Source of the DNA: an uncultured Lachnospira sp.
GTDB taxonomy: Bacteria; Bacillota; Clostridia; Lachnospirales; Lachnospiraceae
Length of the DNA stretch: 64,000 nucleotides
Reading direction: 5' to 3'
NCBI GenBank assembly: GCA_934343805.1
Contig: CAKRIN010000013.1
Location: 1-64,000 of the forward strand
Part shown: positions 35,539-44,708 of the stretch, piece after piece
Layout of the letters: the number at the start of each line of letters is the position of its first letter
Position numbering within the stretch: position 1 is the stretch's first letter
Program-made: the position numbers and the translations under genes
The notes under the pieces: model-generated
What the model was told of the DNA's origin: nothing
The model's database searches: none
Seen by the model: the letters and a program-made list of their open reading frames with translations, nothing else

Positions 35539-36060
35539 TTACTGAATAACCATATTAACAAGTACAGACTCAATAGTTTCTGTTTTAAAAAGTTCCTGGA
35601 ACTCTTTAAGAAGATCAGCTTCCATAGTAGTTTTGTTGTTACTTATTGTGCTATAAGTATACTTAGAAGCCTCATTAGTAATCTTATTAACAATAACCTT
35701 CATTCCATTATCAATTGATGTTGATACTGTACTGTAATCCTTAGCCTTAGAATCAAGTCCGATTGAAACAGTAAGAACAGCATACCTTGTCTTGCCACCA
35801 TCAACAAAAGAAACAATTATATCTGTGTCATCATTATTCTTAACATCAATATATTTAATATCCTGTATGCTTCCACTCCCCTTAGATGAGCTTCCTGTAG
35901 TTCCTCCGCCAACATCAAGGTCAATTATCTCTGCAACCTTAGTTATAAGGGAATTGGTCTTCTTATTGGTCGAAACTAATGAAAATGTAAGAAGCACTGT
36001 AAGTACAAGATTAATAAGTACAAGTGCAAGTGTTATTACATTTATCATACTCTTCTTCAT
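35539..36060 (-). CDS. fliL: Flagellar basal body-associated protein FliL
   Basis: Single-span membrane protein that surrounds and supports the stator. A hydrophobic segment (about 7-28) near the N-terminus is followed by a Gly/Ser-rich linker and an extracytoplasmic domain (about 70-173). It lies between motB and fliM; AGGAGG precedes the ATG. Sequence conservation of FliL is low, so the call leans on architecture and position. Confidence 0.88.
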   Translation of the reverse strand: MKKSMINVITLALVLINLVLTVLLTFSLVSTNKKTNSLITKVAEIIDLDVGGGTTGSSSKGSGSIQDIKYIDVKNNDDTDIIVSFVDGGKTRYAVLTVSIGLDSKAKDYSTVSTSIDNGMKVIVNKITNEASKYTYSTISNNKTTMEADLLKEFQELFKTETIESVLVNMVIQ

Positions 36061-36074
36061 GAATAATCCTCCTG

Positions 36075-36875
36075 TCAGCTGTTAATAGCATTGTATATCT
36101 TTATCTCAACTCTTCTGTTCTGGGCTCTGCCTTCCGGAGTATCATTAGTTGCAATAGGAACTGCATCGCCTCTTCCCGAAGAAGTCATACTCTGGTCTGA
36201 AAATCCCTTTTCTGATACAAAGAAATCAAAAACACTGTATGCTCTGTATAAAGAAAGCATCATATTGTTAGGATACTGTGCTGTCTTAATTGGAACATTA
36301 TCTGTGTGTCCTTCTATTGTAATAATATTATCATCATATTCATATATGGAATCACCAACTTTATCCAGCAAAGTTCTTGCTTCTGGAGTAAGTTCAGCTT
36401 TTCCGGAATCAAACAAAATTCCTCCGCTCACATTAAGCATAACATACTTGCTATACGCGGTTACTTCCACCTGATCAGCAATTCCTGTCTGGCTAAGATT
36501 CTTCTGGATATTCTCTGCCATACTCTCAGACTGTTCAAGCCCTTCCTGCTCTACTTCTTCATAAGCAGACTGGACTTCCTGTGACACATCTCCATCAGTA
36601 TTAAGTCCCATATTATTATAATATGTACTAAGATCATTAAGCTGGCTAGCTCCACTGCTGACAAGAATTCCTTCTTTCGATAAGGCTGAACCGCCTGACG
36701 GAAGCACACTAAAGCTTGAAGAAAGAGAAGCTGCTATCTCCTCAAACTTTTCCGAATCAACAGTTGACATAGCAAACATAAGAACGAAGAAACATAAGAG
36801 CAGATTCATAAGATCTGAAAACGTATCTTTCCAGAGGGCCGCTGGTGGTGCATCCTCTGTTCTCTGCTTTGCCAT
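36075..36875 (-). CDS. motB: Flagellar stator protein MotB
   Basis: Stator subunit anchored to peptidoglycan. The single membrane segment contains the ion-binding Asp in DTFSDLMNLLLCFFVLMFAM (about 16-35). A periplasmic plug and linker precede an OmpA-like domain (about 150-262) with ILFDSGKAELTPEA and ITIEGHTDNVP. The ATG overlaps the motA stop by one base. 266 residues. Confidence 0.96.
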   Translation of the reverse strand: MAKQRTEDAPPAALWKDTFSDLMNLLLCFFVLMFAMSTVDSEKFEEIAASLSSSFSVLPSGGSALSKEGILVSSGASQLNDLSTYYNNMGLNTDGDVSQEVQSAYEEVEQEGLEQSESMAENIQKNLSQTGIADQVEVTAYSKYVMLNVSGGILFDSGKAELTPEARTLLDKVGDSIYEYDDNIITIEGHTDNVPIKTAQYPNNMMLSLYRAYSVFDFFVSEKGFSDQSMTSSGRGDAVPIATNDTPEGRAQNRRVEIKIYNAINS

Positions 36876-37678
36876 CAGCCTTCACCTCCTCCATTATCAG
36901 ATAAAGAAGTTCTTGCTGAAGGAGCAAGAAATGACTTAAGCTTTTCTTCAATAACTCTTGGATTCTCTCCTGCCTGAATTGAAAGCAGTCCTTCAATTAC
37001 TATTTCCTTAAGCTGATACTCATCATTATTCTGAAGCTTCAGCTTGTTAGAAATAGGAACACAGATCCAGTTAGCTATAAGTGATCCATATAAAGTTGTA
37101 AGAAGAGCAACCGCCATATTAGGACCGATTGCTGCAGAATCCGAAAGATTCTTTAACATATTAACAAGACCAAGCAGTGTACCAATCATTCCCCATGCAG
37201 GAGCAAGTGCCGCCCAATTATCAAAGAATCCGATTGTACTCTTATGTCTTGTATCAAGATTAACAAGTTCTGTTTCAAGAATACCTCTTACAAGCTCAGG
37301 TTCTGTACCATCAACAATAAGAAGAATTCCCTTTTTCATAAATTCATCATCAAGTCCCTGTGCTATATCCTCAAGTGCAAGAAGTCCTTCCTTTCTGGCT
37401 GTATTAGATAACTCAATAATCTTGGCAATAACAGCCCCGTTATCAAGCTTAGGATCCTTCATTGCAATACCAAATCCCTTAAGATGTCCAAGGAATGTTT
37501 TAAACGTATATGACGTAAGTAATCCCGCTATAGAACCACCAATAGTAACGGCTATAGACGGAATATCAACAAACGCATCCATAATTCCTGCCACTGTCGG
37601 ATTCGCAGTACTAGTGATAATACCAATTACTACCATGGCAAATCCAATTACCAATCCTAAAATTGTTGCTAAATCCAT
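36875..37678 (-). CDS. motA: Flagellar stator protein MotA
   Basis: Ion-channel subunit of the stator with four membrane segments; DLATILGLVIGFAMVVIGI starts the first and WAALAPAWGMIGTLLGLVNM contains the conserved Pro of the third. 267 residues. In B. subtilis motAB are elsewhere; in this operon they are placed between flbD and fliL. The coupling ion (proton or sodium) cannot be settled from sequence by eye. Confidence 0.96.
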   Translation of the reverse strand: MDLATILGLVIGFAMVVIGIITSTANPTVAGIMDAFVDIPSIAVTIGGSIAGLLTSYTFKTFLGHLKGFGIAMKDPKLDNGAVIAKIIELSNTARKEGLLALEDIAQGLDDEFMKKGILLIVDGTEPELVRGILETELVNLDTRHKSTIGFFDNWAALAPAWGMIGTLLGLVNMLKNLSDSAAIGPNMAVALLTTLYGSLIANWICVPISNKLKLQNNDEYQLKEIVIEGLLSIQAGENPRVIEEKLKSFLAPSARTSLSDNGGGEG

Positions 37679-37739
37679 ATGTTGCCCCTTCCAAAATCTT
37701 ATGTTCTTCTATATTAAAAATAATTACTTCTAATCAAAA

Positions 37740-37946
37740 TTAATCCTCAGATTCATTAACAGGACCATTAATAATCCTGTTCTTATACGTATAGACCTTC
37801 TTAAGCACCTCATCAACGCTTTCTTTAACAAGATACTTGTGTCCAGTAGTCAGAGTGATTACCGTATCAGGTGTTTCCTCCATAACCTCAATCAATTCCG
37901 CGTTAAGCACAAAATGCTTTCCATTAAGCCTTGTAACATCAATCAT
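37740..37946 (-). CDS. flbD: FlbD/SwrD family flagellar protein
   Basis: A 68-residue protein starting MIDVTRLNGKHFVLNAELIE, which matches the FlbD family and SwrD of B. subtilis, a small protein needed for full motor torque and encoded at the same place after flgE. ATG 37946 has AGGAGG five bases upstream; the open frame's upstream extension runs into the terminator-like hairpin after flgE and is rejected. Directly upstream of motA, which fits a motor-power role. Confidence 0.92.
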   Translation of the reverse strand: MIDVTRLNGKHFVLNAELIEVMEETPDTVITLTTGHKYLVKESVDEVLKKVYTYKNRIINGPVNESED

Positions 37947-38040
37947 AAGACCTCCTGATACTAGATAAGGTATAGTACCCCCATTAAAATCAACTATATA
38001 TATTAAAACACTTATAAACAATTATTGCAACAACTACTTA

Positions 38041-38084
38041 TAAAAAATACAATAACGCCCCGAAATTCATTATTTCGAGGCGTT
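38041..38084 (-). terminator. Terminator-like hairpin between flgE and flbD
   Basis: Arms 38084-38072 and 38066-38054 (minus strand) form a 13-bp stem with one G-T pair and a 5-base loop. The T-run (TTTTTT, 38047-38042) starts six bases after the stem, so termination should be partial. It would lower expression of flbD-motAB and everything downstream relative to the hook genes. Confidence 0.6.
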
Positions 38085-38099
38085 TTATATATTCAGAAA

Positions 38100-39431
38100 T
38101 TATCTCTTAAGGTTAATAAGCTCTTCAAGAAGTGTATCCGAAACAGTTATAATTCTTGAATTAGCCTGATAACCTCTCTGTGTAGTTATCATATTAGTAA
38201 ATTCTGATGAAAGGTCAACATTAGACATTTCAAGCACTCCAGATGAAATAGAACCATCTGTTGTTGAAATATCCTCTCCAATTCCATCAAAAGTTCCTGA
38301 GTTAAGAGTTGCCGAATACAGATTATCTCCGACTTTCTCAAGACCTTCTGGATTAGAAAATGTTGTTACAGCTATCTGTCCTATATTTCTTGTATCACCA
38401 TTGCTATAACTTGCAACAATATAACCAGAATTATCAATACCAACAGATGTCATCTTACCGACAGCCTTACCTGCACCAGCTTTATCTGTTCCAATACCCC
38501 TGTCACCTTTAATAGATGTCTTGTCAGCAAACATAGTAATTCCAGAAGCATCAAGAGTCAGAACCGGGCTTGTCTCACTTTCACCAATAGTTCTGATATC
38601 AACATTTTCCTTAGTCTGTGATAATGTGGCATCATTAGAAAATGTAAGCTTAATCTCCGCATTAGACTGGTCTGCAAGACCTGTAAGCGTATTAAAAGAT
38701 AATGGTCCGGACACAGTAAATGTAAGGTCTGTTGGATTTCCATTCTTCGATACAGAAACCGGTTCCATTGTATACTGGGTATTATCTCCCTGAACACCTG
38801 CATACTTAATATTAACTGTTGCCTGGTATGAATTGCCGACGCTGTCATAGAACTCCAGTGTTGTAGTAATAGTGTCCTTAGAACCAGCGTTAATATTACC
38901 TGAAAAATTAACCGCTGATGTTCTCTCCGGTGATGTATAAGTGAATTCCGGACTGTTTACGTAAAGCTTTGAAACTACATCCTTAACAGTCTTTCCGTTC
39001 TCATCAACCTGCCATCCCATAACATTGGCACCGCCTGATGTTACAAGAGCTCCTGATTCATCAACCTTGAAATTACCAGCTCTTGTAAAATATGTATTAC
39101 CCGCATTACTTACAATAAAGAATGCATCTCCTGAAATTTTAAGATCATATGGATTATCTGTTCTTTCTGCAGCACCCTCAGTAGATACTGCTGTAGATAT
39201 TGATCCGACAGATGAACCAAGACCAATCTGCATCGCATTAGTACCACCCTTGCCTGTCTCGGCATTAGGACCTGATGCAGTCTGTGTTGTCTGATAAAAT
39301 ACTTCTGTAAAAGTCATTGACTGTGACTTATAGGCCACAGTATTAACATTGGCGATATTGTTACCAATAACGTCCATTCTTGTCTGATGTGCCTTAAGTC
39401 CTGACACAGCAGAGTACATTGATCTCATCAT
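38100..39431 (-). CDS. flgE: Flagellar hook protein FlgE
   Basis: Hook subunit exported by the flagellar secretion system. The N-terminal rod-family motif MYSAVSGLKAHQTRMDVIGNN and the C-terminal helix (EFTNMITTQRGYQANSRIIT) flank a variable middle. 443 residues. Two ATGs at 39431 and 39428 follow CGGAGG; the first is taken. A 13-bp hairpin follows the stop. Confidence 0.95.
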   Translation of the reverse strand: MMRSMYSAVSGLKAHQTRMDVIGNNIANVNTVAYKSQSMTFTEVFYQTTQTASGPNAETGKGGTNAMQIGLGSSVGSISTAVSTEGAAERTDNPYDLKISGDAFFIVSNAGNTYFTRAGNFKVDESGALVTSGGANVMGWQVDENGKTVKDVVSKLYVNSPEFTYTSPERTSAVNFSGNINAGSKDTITTTLEFYDSVGNSYQATVNIKYAGVQGDNTQYTMEPVSVSKNGNPTDLTFTVSGPLSFNTLTGLADQSNAEIKLTFSNDATLSQTKENVDIRTIGESETSPVLTLDASGITMFADKTSIKGDRGIGTDKAGAGKAVGKMTSVGIDNSGYIVASYSNGDTRNIGQIAVTTFSNPEGLEKVGDNLYSATLNSGTFDGIGEDISTTDGSISSGVLEMSNVDLSSEFTNMITTQRGYQANSRIITVSDTLLEELINLKR

Positions 39432-39446
39432 AATATTATTCCTCCG

Positions 39447-39521
39447 TTAATAATTATAAGTCAAATATCCTGATGACACCATATTGACGGGCATAGTTCC
39501 TTCAGTCAGTCGGGAACACAT
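39447..39521 (-). CDS. Candidate 24-residue small protein upstream of flgE
   Basis: In the 108-base gap before flgE a short frame begins ATG (39521) and ends TAA (39447-39449). AAAGGA lies four bases before the ATG. The peptide begins MCSRLTEGTMPVNM and ends in GYLTYNY; it has no membrane segment. Its stop lies immediately before the flgE ribosome-binding site, an arrangement typical of coupled genes or leader peptides. No family is recognised and chance cannot be excluded for 24 codons. Confidence 0.4.
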   Translation of the reverse strand: MCSRLTEGTMPVNMVSSGYLTYNY

Positions 39522-39539
39522 TGCTTCCTTTCGGTCCAG

Positions 39540-39974
39540 CTATATAATTACTGCTCCATCAATATTCGTGTAGATATTGTCTTCATTGTTATTCTGATCC
39601 ATCGCTGTAATGACTGTTCTGTTCTTTGTATTAACTATAAAAGAAAGATCATCAACTATAACGAGAGATTCCTTGATTCCTTTCGATATTGCCTTTTCGG
39701 TTCCTTCCTCAAGCCTCATCATCTGTTCATCTGATAACTGGATATCTCTTTCATCAAGCCGCTGTCCAGCATGCTTGGAAAACTTCAATCCTGTGGATGT
39801 TTTAATGTCACTGTCGGAAATAACCTCTTCAATCGAACGCTTCTGATTATATATATCGGCAAAAGTTTTTCCATCATAAGTCTTTTGGACATTATTTTTA
39901 GAATTATTTCTGTCAATAATATCTGTCATCTGTTCAATAGAAGTAATGTTTCCATTAATCATATTATTCATCAT
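39540..39974 (-). CDS. Flagellar operon protein, TIGR02530 type
   Basis: A 144-residue cytosolic protein whose C-terminal half (LKFSKHAGQRLDERDIQLSD, then IVNTKNRTVITAMDQ and YTNIDGAVII) matches the pattern of TIGR02530, a family found between flgD and flgE in many Firmicutes, of unproven function. The N-terminus is Asn/Met-rich and less conserved. It begins seven bases after flgD; GAGGAG precedes the ATG. A role in hook assembly is inferred only from location. Confidence 0.85.
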   Translation of the reverse strand: MMNNMINGNITSIEQMTDIIDRNNSKNNVQKTYDGKTFADIYNQKRSIEEVISDSDIKTSTGLKFSKHAGQRLDERDIQLSDEQMMRLEEGTEKAISKGIKESLVIVDDLSFIVNTKNRTVITAMDQNNNEDNIYTNIDGAVII

Positions 39975-39980
39975 AACAGC

Positions 39981-40541
39981 TTACTCCTCAGTTTTTGTAT
40001 CATCCTTTGATTCTGTGCCATTTGTTTCATCTGTCTTGCCAGATGTATCTGTTGATGTTGACGAATCAGTCTTATTCCATTTATCGTAATATGACTTATC
40101 CATAACAGTATCCAGATCTGCAATATCATACAACTTGCCGCCAATTCCAAGATATACAGTTCCGTTAATATTTTCCCAGTAATCGACAGTTCCACCAATA
40201 AATCCGTCACTATTCTGATTAGTAATCATTATAACCTGCTTACCTACAAGATCAGAAGCCATGCCCTGAAGAGTATTGGTGTTCATCTCTTTAGTCGCTT
40301 CTACCTGCGTAAATGTAGCTAACTGTGCCATATAATCAGAATTATCAGTCGGTTCAAGCGGATCCTGGTTCTGCATCTCAGCTACCATAAGCTGCAGGAA
40401 CTGATCAACATCAAGAGTTGTCTTGCTGCTTGATGTATTAGTATTCTTTCCCGTAGAGCTTACACTTGCATTAACATCATCCTTTGTCGATAATGAACCA
40501 TCTGACTTTACGTAGGACCATGCTCCAATAGTACTTGCCAT
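39981..40541 (-). CDS. flgD: Flagellar hook capping protein FlgD
   Basis: Cap that guides hook subunit assembly. The conserved N-terminal LDVDQFLQLMVAEMQNQDPL followed by NSDYMAQLATFTQVEA (about 44-85) is diagnostic. The C-terminal domain is short, and the tail is rich in Ser, Thr, Asp, Lys and Glu. 186 residues. Confidence 0.95.
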   Translation of the reverse strand: MASTIGAWSYVKSDGSLSTKDDVNASVSSTGKNTNTSSSKTTLDVDQFLQLMVAEMQNQDPLEPTDNSDYMAQLATFTQVEATKEMNTNTLQGMASDLVGKQVIMITNQNSDGFIGGTVDYWENINGTVYLGIGGKLYDIADLDTVMDKSYYDKWNKTDSSTSTDTSGKTDETNGTESKDDTKTEE

Positions 40542-40582
40542 GTTTTTCTCCTTTCTCCTGATAATAATTAATGCTCATAACA

Positions 40583-41950
40583 TTATGCTGAATACTCAAC
40601 ACTGCTGTCGCCATTAACAATAGCATCCCTTGCCCTGATTTCCTGATCTGTCATCTCAGATTCTTCAAGTCCTTCCAGACTGCTTAAATCAAGCTTTCTC
40701 GAAGCTTTTCGTTCCTGTCCTGCCTGATTAGAATCATTTCCCTCAAGGTTCTGTTCTGCCTCAAACCCATGACTTTCAATAGTTATCTCAACCGCCTCAA
40801 CCTTGATGCCCTGATTGTTAAAATGTTCTTTCAAAGCTGTCATCTGGTTCTCAAGAGCAGCCTTAACCTGTTCATTCTGGGCTGTAAGCTGTGCCGTAAC
40901 AACGCCTTCTCTTGCTGTTACTGTGACATGCACCTTTCCAAGGTTCTCCGGATTAAGCATTACCTCTATGCTCTGCATCTGCTGTCCCGTTGTCAGCTTT
41001 ATCTGTTCCACAACCTGTCTGACAATATCAGTCTGGTTAACATTGCTTACATCATCAACAACTTCACTAAAAGCCTTCTGGATGCTCTGTGACATATCAG
41101 TAGTAATCTGTTCTATGCCATCTGAATGTTTATCAGAAAGAAATGTATGAGAATCATTATCTTCTTTATCATCTGAAGAACTGCCTTCTGTCTTTACCTT
41201 AAGCTTTGACGCTATAACATCATTAACATTCTCATCATCCATATACTGGTCTTCTGGCTGTATATCATCTTCAAAAGACCTGACAGTATCATCAGTGCCA
41301 TCATCAGCTGCAGGATTCATAGACTCTGCTATACCATCTGCCTCGCTGTTAATAACATTTTTAAAATCTTCAGGACTGATATCATAATCAGCCATAAGCT
41401 GTTGTGTAACAGCTGTCTGAGTATCAAGAATATTATTCAGTGCAAGCAAAGCATCTGCATCAGTCAGAAAGCTAAGTGAATCACCGCCTCCATTTAACAT
41501 TACAACAAGATCTGTCAGTTTCTGTGGATCGAGCAGATCAACCATTGTCAATCCTAATTGTTCCATTGCATTTTCAATATCTTCATCAGATACATCAAGT
41601 GTTTCTTTTATCTTATCCTTTATCTTCGTAACACCATCACTGATATCATTCTTCAAAGAATCTGTCGTATCTTTATCAGCCTTAGTAGTGTTTTGTGTTT
41701 TGGATGAATTCTGTACCTTAGATGAATCCTGGGTGCCGATATTAACTGTTCCATCTGATTTCTTAACCGAAGGTGCTACCTTTTCAGTAAAGCTGCCTGC
41801 CGAAGCGCCAGAATTATTCTTTTCAAGAGATCTGTCCATAACCTTAGAAAAATCCACTGCCGAAGTTCCGTCCGTAATCGTCTGGTTATCCTGCCTTGAT
41901 GTTCCCTGAATCATATTGGAAAATGTTCCTGAAATAGCTGAACTTACCAT
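40583..41950 (-). CDS. fliK: Flagellar hook-length control protein FliK
   Basis: Exported ruler that measures the hook and triggers the FlhB switch. Start ATG 41950 (MVSSAISGTF) with GGAGG six bases upstream gives 455 residues. The first 300 residues are acidic, Ser/Asp-rich and variable as expected of the ruler; the C-terminal switch domain (about 300-400) has IEVMLNPENLGKVHVTVTA. Lies between the MotE-like gene and flgD, as in B. subtilis. Confidence 0.93.
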   Translation of the reverse strand: MVSSAISGTFSNMIQGTSRQDNQTITDGTSAVDFSKVMDRSLEKNNSGASAGSFTEKVAPSVKKSDGTVNIGTQDSSKVQNSSKTQNTTKADKDTTDSLKNDISDGVTKIKDKIKETLDVSDEDIENAMEQLGLTMVDLLDPQKLTDLVVMLNGGGDSLSFLTDADALLALNNILDTQTAVTQQLMADYDISPEDFKNVINSEADGIAESMNPAADDGTDDTVRSFEDDIQPEDQYMDDENVNDVIASKLKVKTEGSSSDDKEDNDSHTFLSDKHSDGIEQITTDMSQSIQKAFSEVVDDVSNVNQTDIVRQVVEQIKLTTGQQMQSIEVMLNPENLGKVHVTVTAREGVVTAQLTAQNEQVKAALENQMTALKEHFNNQGIKVEAVEITIESHGFEAEQNLEGNDSNQAGQERKASRKLDLSSLEGLEESEMTDQEIRARDAIVNGDSSVEYSA

Positions 41951-42030
41951 GTTAGTCCTCCTTTCCTTATATTGTATCAGGTTACACTTCACCTAATCAT
42001 ATACATATATCGGGAAGAAGTCTTATATAC

Positions 42031-42789
42031 TTAACCCTTTTTCGGATACATTATTACAGTAAGTTTTGCAGCATACACCGGATCCATCTCTGCAAGGATA
42101 GCAGCTCTCTGCTTAGATGTCATACACAGAAGAATATCAGATACAAGATCTGTATCTCCTGTCATTTCTTCCAGTATTGCAGCAGCATTAGCCGCATCCA
42201 TCTTAGAATATGTTTCAGCCCATTCTTTAACTTTCTGTGAATATTCAAGATCTTTAACAACCTGCTCATATAACTTTGCAGCATTTTCTGGATCTATGCT
42301 TTCATACCATGTTTTATAATTAGATATATCAGGAGCATTATCAGTATAAACAACTTCTTCGTCAAACTTGTCTTTTAGTTCCTGATAATACTGCGCATTT
42401 TCTTCAAATACCTTAAGCCTTGCTATCTCTGCTTTAAGCTCTGCTATAGTCTGTGATGAAGCATCTCCTGAATCTGTGTACTGCGCAAGCTGAGCTTCCA
42501 GTTCCTTAATTCGGTCAACAGCCTCCGACAGATTCTTATAATTATATCCTGTTTCCTCTCTTACCTCTTCATCAGTAGGCTCCGGCAGAATCTGATTAAC
42601 CACTGGAACATTCTTAAGAAATGGTCTTAACATACTTCCAATTCCACCCACATTCATCTTAATAAGAAGAGCAAATATAACAAGCCATATAGCAATTATA
42701 AGAACAGCGACAAGTATGCTTACAAACTTTCCGCCCTTTCCTGATTCTTCATCTAAATCTTCAACATTAACATCTTTCTTCTTAGCCAT
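42031..42789 (-). CDS. MotE family protein (YlxF-like, MgtE N-terminal-like domain)
   Basis: A 252-residue membrane protein: one N-terminal hydrophobic segment (about 23-45), a coiled coil (about 90-135) and a C-terminal MgtE-N-like helical domain (YSKMDAANAAAILEEMTGD, MDPVYAAKL). This is the layout of MotE, a chaperone that stabilises stator protein MotC in rhizobia, and of B. subtilis YlxF, encoded at this same site between fliJ and fliK. Function in Firmicutes is not settled. Confidence 0.85.
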   Translation of the reverse strand: MAKKKDVNVEDLDEESGKGGKFVSILVAVLIIAIWLVIFALLIKMNVGGIGSMLRPFLKNVPVVNQILPEPTDEEVREETGYNYKNLSEAVDRIKELEAQLAQYTDSGDASSQTIAELKAEIARLKVFEENAQYYQELKDKFDEEVVYTDNAPDISNYKTWYESIDPENAAKLYEQVVKDLEYSQKVKEWAETYSKMDAANAAAILEEMTGDTDLVSDILLCMTSKQRAAILAEMDPVYAAKLTVIMYPKKG

Positions 42790-42812
42790 ATCCGTTTTTC
42801 TCCAAACATTGA

Positions 42813-43259
42813 TTAGTCATCTCTGTTATTATAATTAAAACTTACCGTTTCGTCTATCTCTTTCATTTCCTGTGCATTAAGTTCTGATTTAAATTGTTCA
42901 AATGCTTTCTCTTTCAGCTTTTCGTGGATTTTTCTGTCCTGAACAGCTTCTGTAAGCTTCTGCATGGCAGCATCAACATTTTTCTCTGCAATCCTTATCC
43001 TGACTGCCTGCTGTGTCATCTGATCCTTCAACAGCCTGATAGCATTATTACATCGTATCATTTCTGCAATATCAAGCTTGTCCATGGTTGCTTTCTTAGC
43101 CTGCAGTTCATACGAATTAAGCCTTGCCACAAGTCTTCTCATTGTATCTTCCTCAATTGAGAGCCTGTTATTCATCTCAGCATATTCAGTTTTAGCCTGA
43201 GTTTCCAGTCGTTCTTTAATATTGAGAACATTCTGCATACTGTATATGAATTTAGCCAT
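42813..43259 (-). CDS. fliJ: Flagellar export chaperone FliJ
   Basis: Coiled-coil stalk of the export ATPase complex. Nearly the whole 148 residues is predicted helical; MAKFIYSMQNVLNIKERLE is the typical start. Two ATGs are present; the second (43259) is six bases after GGAGG and is preferred over 43262. It lies ten or so bases after fliI and before the MotE-like gene. Confidence 0.92.
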   Translation of the reverse strand: MAKFIYSMQNVLNIKERLETQAKTEYAEMNNRLSIEEDTMRRLVARLNSYELQAKKATMDKLDIAEMIRCNNAIRLLKDQMTQQAVRIRIAEKNVDAAMQKLTEAVQDRKIHEKLKEKAFEQFKSELNAQEMKEIDETVSFNYNNRDD

Positions 43260-43271
43260 CATCTGCCTCCG

Positions 43272-44672
43272 CTATCGTCTCTGCTGTCTGACCTGTGGTC
43301 TTCCACCACTCTGTCCTCTTACACCTTCAGTAAGCTGAAGTGTTCCGTTTTCAAATGCTTCATAGTCAGAAAACAGCTCCTCTAACTGGGAAACCTCATC
43401 TTCAAAATCAAACTTTTCATCTGTCTGCTGCATAAGAAACTTATTGACAGCATCTATCTTATATATTGCATAATCTATATTCTTATTAGAGCCATTCTTA
43501 TATGCTCCAATATTAATCAGATCTTCTGCCTCATTGTAAGTAGCAAGCACATTCTTAAGTCTTCCTGCCATCTGCTTATGCTTCTTATCAACAATCTGGC
43601 TCATACATCTTGATATACTCTGCAGCACATCAATAGCAGGATAATGATTCTTCTGTCCCAGTTTTCTTGACAGCATAATATGTCCGTCAAGAATACTTCT
43701 TGCCGTATCCGTAATCGGTTCATTAAAATCATCACCATCTACAAGTACAGTGTACAGACCAGTTATAGATCCTTTATCAGACATGCCCGCTCTTTCAAGC
43801 AGCTTTGGCATCTCACTATATACACTTGGTGGATATCCTCTTGTAACCGGAGGTTCTCCAGAAGCCAGTCCAATTTCCCTCTGCGCCATAGAAAATCTTG
43901 TAAGAGAATCCATCATAAGAAGAACATCCTTACCCTGATCCCTGAAATACTCAGCAATGGCTGTTGCAGTCTTGGCCGCCTTATTTCTTATAAGCGCCGG
44001 CTTGTCAGAAGTTGCCACAACAAGCACACTTCTCTTCATGCCTTCTGGTCCAAGATCCCTTTCAACGAACTCCCTTACCTCTCGTCCACGCTCTCCTATA
44101 AGAGCAATAACATTAATATCAGCCTTGGTATTTCTTGCAAACATACCTAACAGTGTACTCTTTCCAACACCACTGCCGGCAAATATACCAATTCTCTGTC
44201 CCTTGCCAACTGTCAGAAGTCCATCCACAGCCTTAACTCCAAGCGGAAGGACCTGGCTTATTATCTCTCTGTCCATCGGATCAGGCGGCGCTGCATCTAC
44301 CGGATATTCCTCTGTAAGCGCAAGTTCTGAACCATCAGTAGGATTTCCCAGACCATCAAGCGTATGTCCAAGTATATCATATCCAACACTTACAGACAGA
44401 GGTTTTTCCATATTCTCCACTATGCATCCAGGACCGATACCATCAACAACATCGAATGGCATAAGCAAAACATTATTATCATTAAACCCTACAACCTCTG
44501 CATAAAGCTCCTGGCTGTTGTCAGAAGAAATAATACGGCACAGGTCATTAAGCCTCGCATCCGGACCTACAGATTCAATTGTAAGTCCTACTATCTTAGT
44601 TACTTTCCCCAGCTTTTTATAGAAAGATTTCTCTGTTAATGACAAATATTTATTTGTATTAATCACTGACAT
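43272..44672 (-). CDS. fliI: Flagellar export ATPase FliI
   Basis: F1-beta-like hexameric ATPase that energises export. The Walker A is GIFAGSGVGKSTLLG (about 167-181), Walker B LLMMDSLTRF, and ALIGERGREVREFVE is a family signature. 466 residues, slightly long because of an Arg/Gln-rich tail (GQSGGRPQVRQQRR). ATG at 44672 with GGAGG upstream. Confidence 0.97.
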   Translation of the reverse strand: MSVINTNKYLSLTEKSFYKKLGKVTKIVGLTIESVGPDARLNDLCRIISSDNSQELYAEVVGFNDNNVLLMPFDVVDGIGPGCIVENMEKPLSVSVGYDILGHTLDGLGNPTDGSELALTEEYPVDAAPPDPMDREIISQVLPLGVKAVDGLLTVGKGQRIGIFAGSGVGKSTLLGMFARNTKADINVIALIGERGREVREFVERDLGPEGMKRSVLVVATSDKPALIRNKAAKTATAIAEYFRDQGKDVLLMMDSLTRFSMAQREIGLASGEPPVTRGYPPSVYSEMPKLLERAGMSDKGSITGLYTVLVDGDDFNEPITDTARSILDGHIMLSRKLGQKNHYPAIDVLQSISRCMSQIVDKKHKQMAGRLKNVLATYNEAEDLINIGAYKNGSNKNIDYAIYKIDAVNKFLMQQTDEKFDFEDEVSQLEELFSDYEAFENGTLQLTEGVRGQSGGRPQVRQQRR

Positions 44673-44708
44673 TACATCCTCCTTAAATCTGTACTCTCAT
44701 GCAGCTTA

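Noticed and set aside
39432..39540. c-di-GMP riboswitch before flgE
   Set aside because: The gap is too short and lacks the conserved GEMM core and GAAA-tetraloop receptor pattern; a small open frame explains it better.
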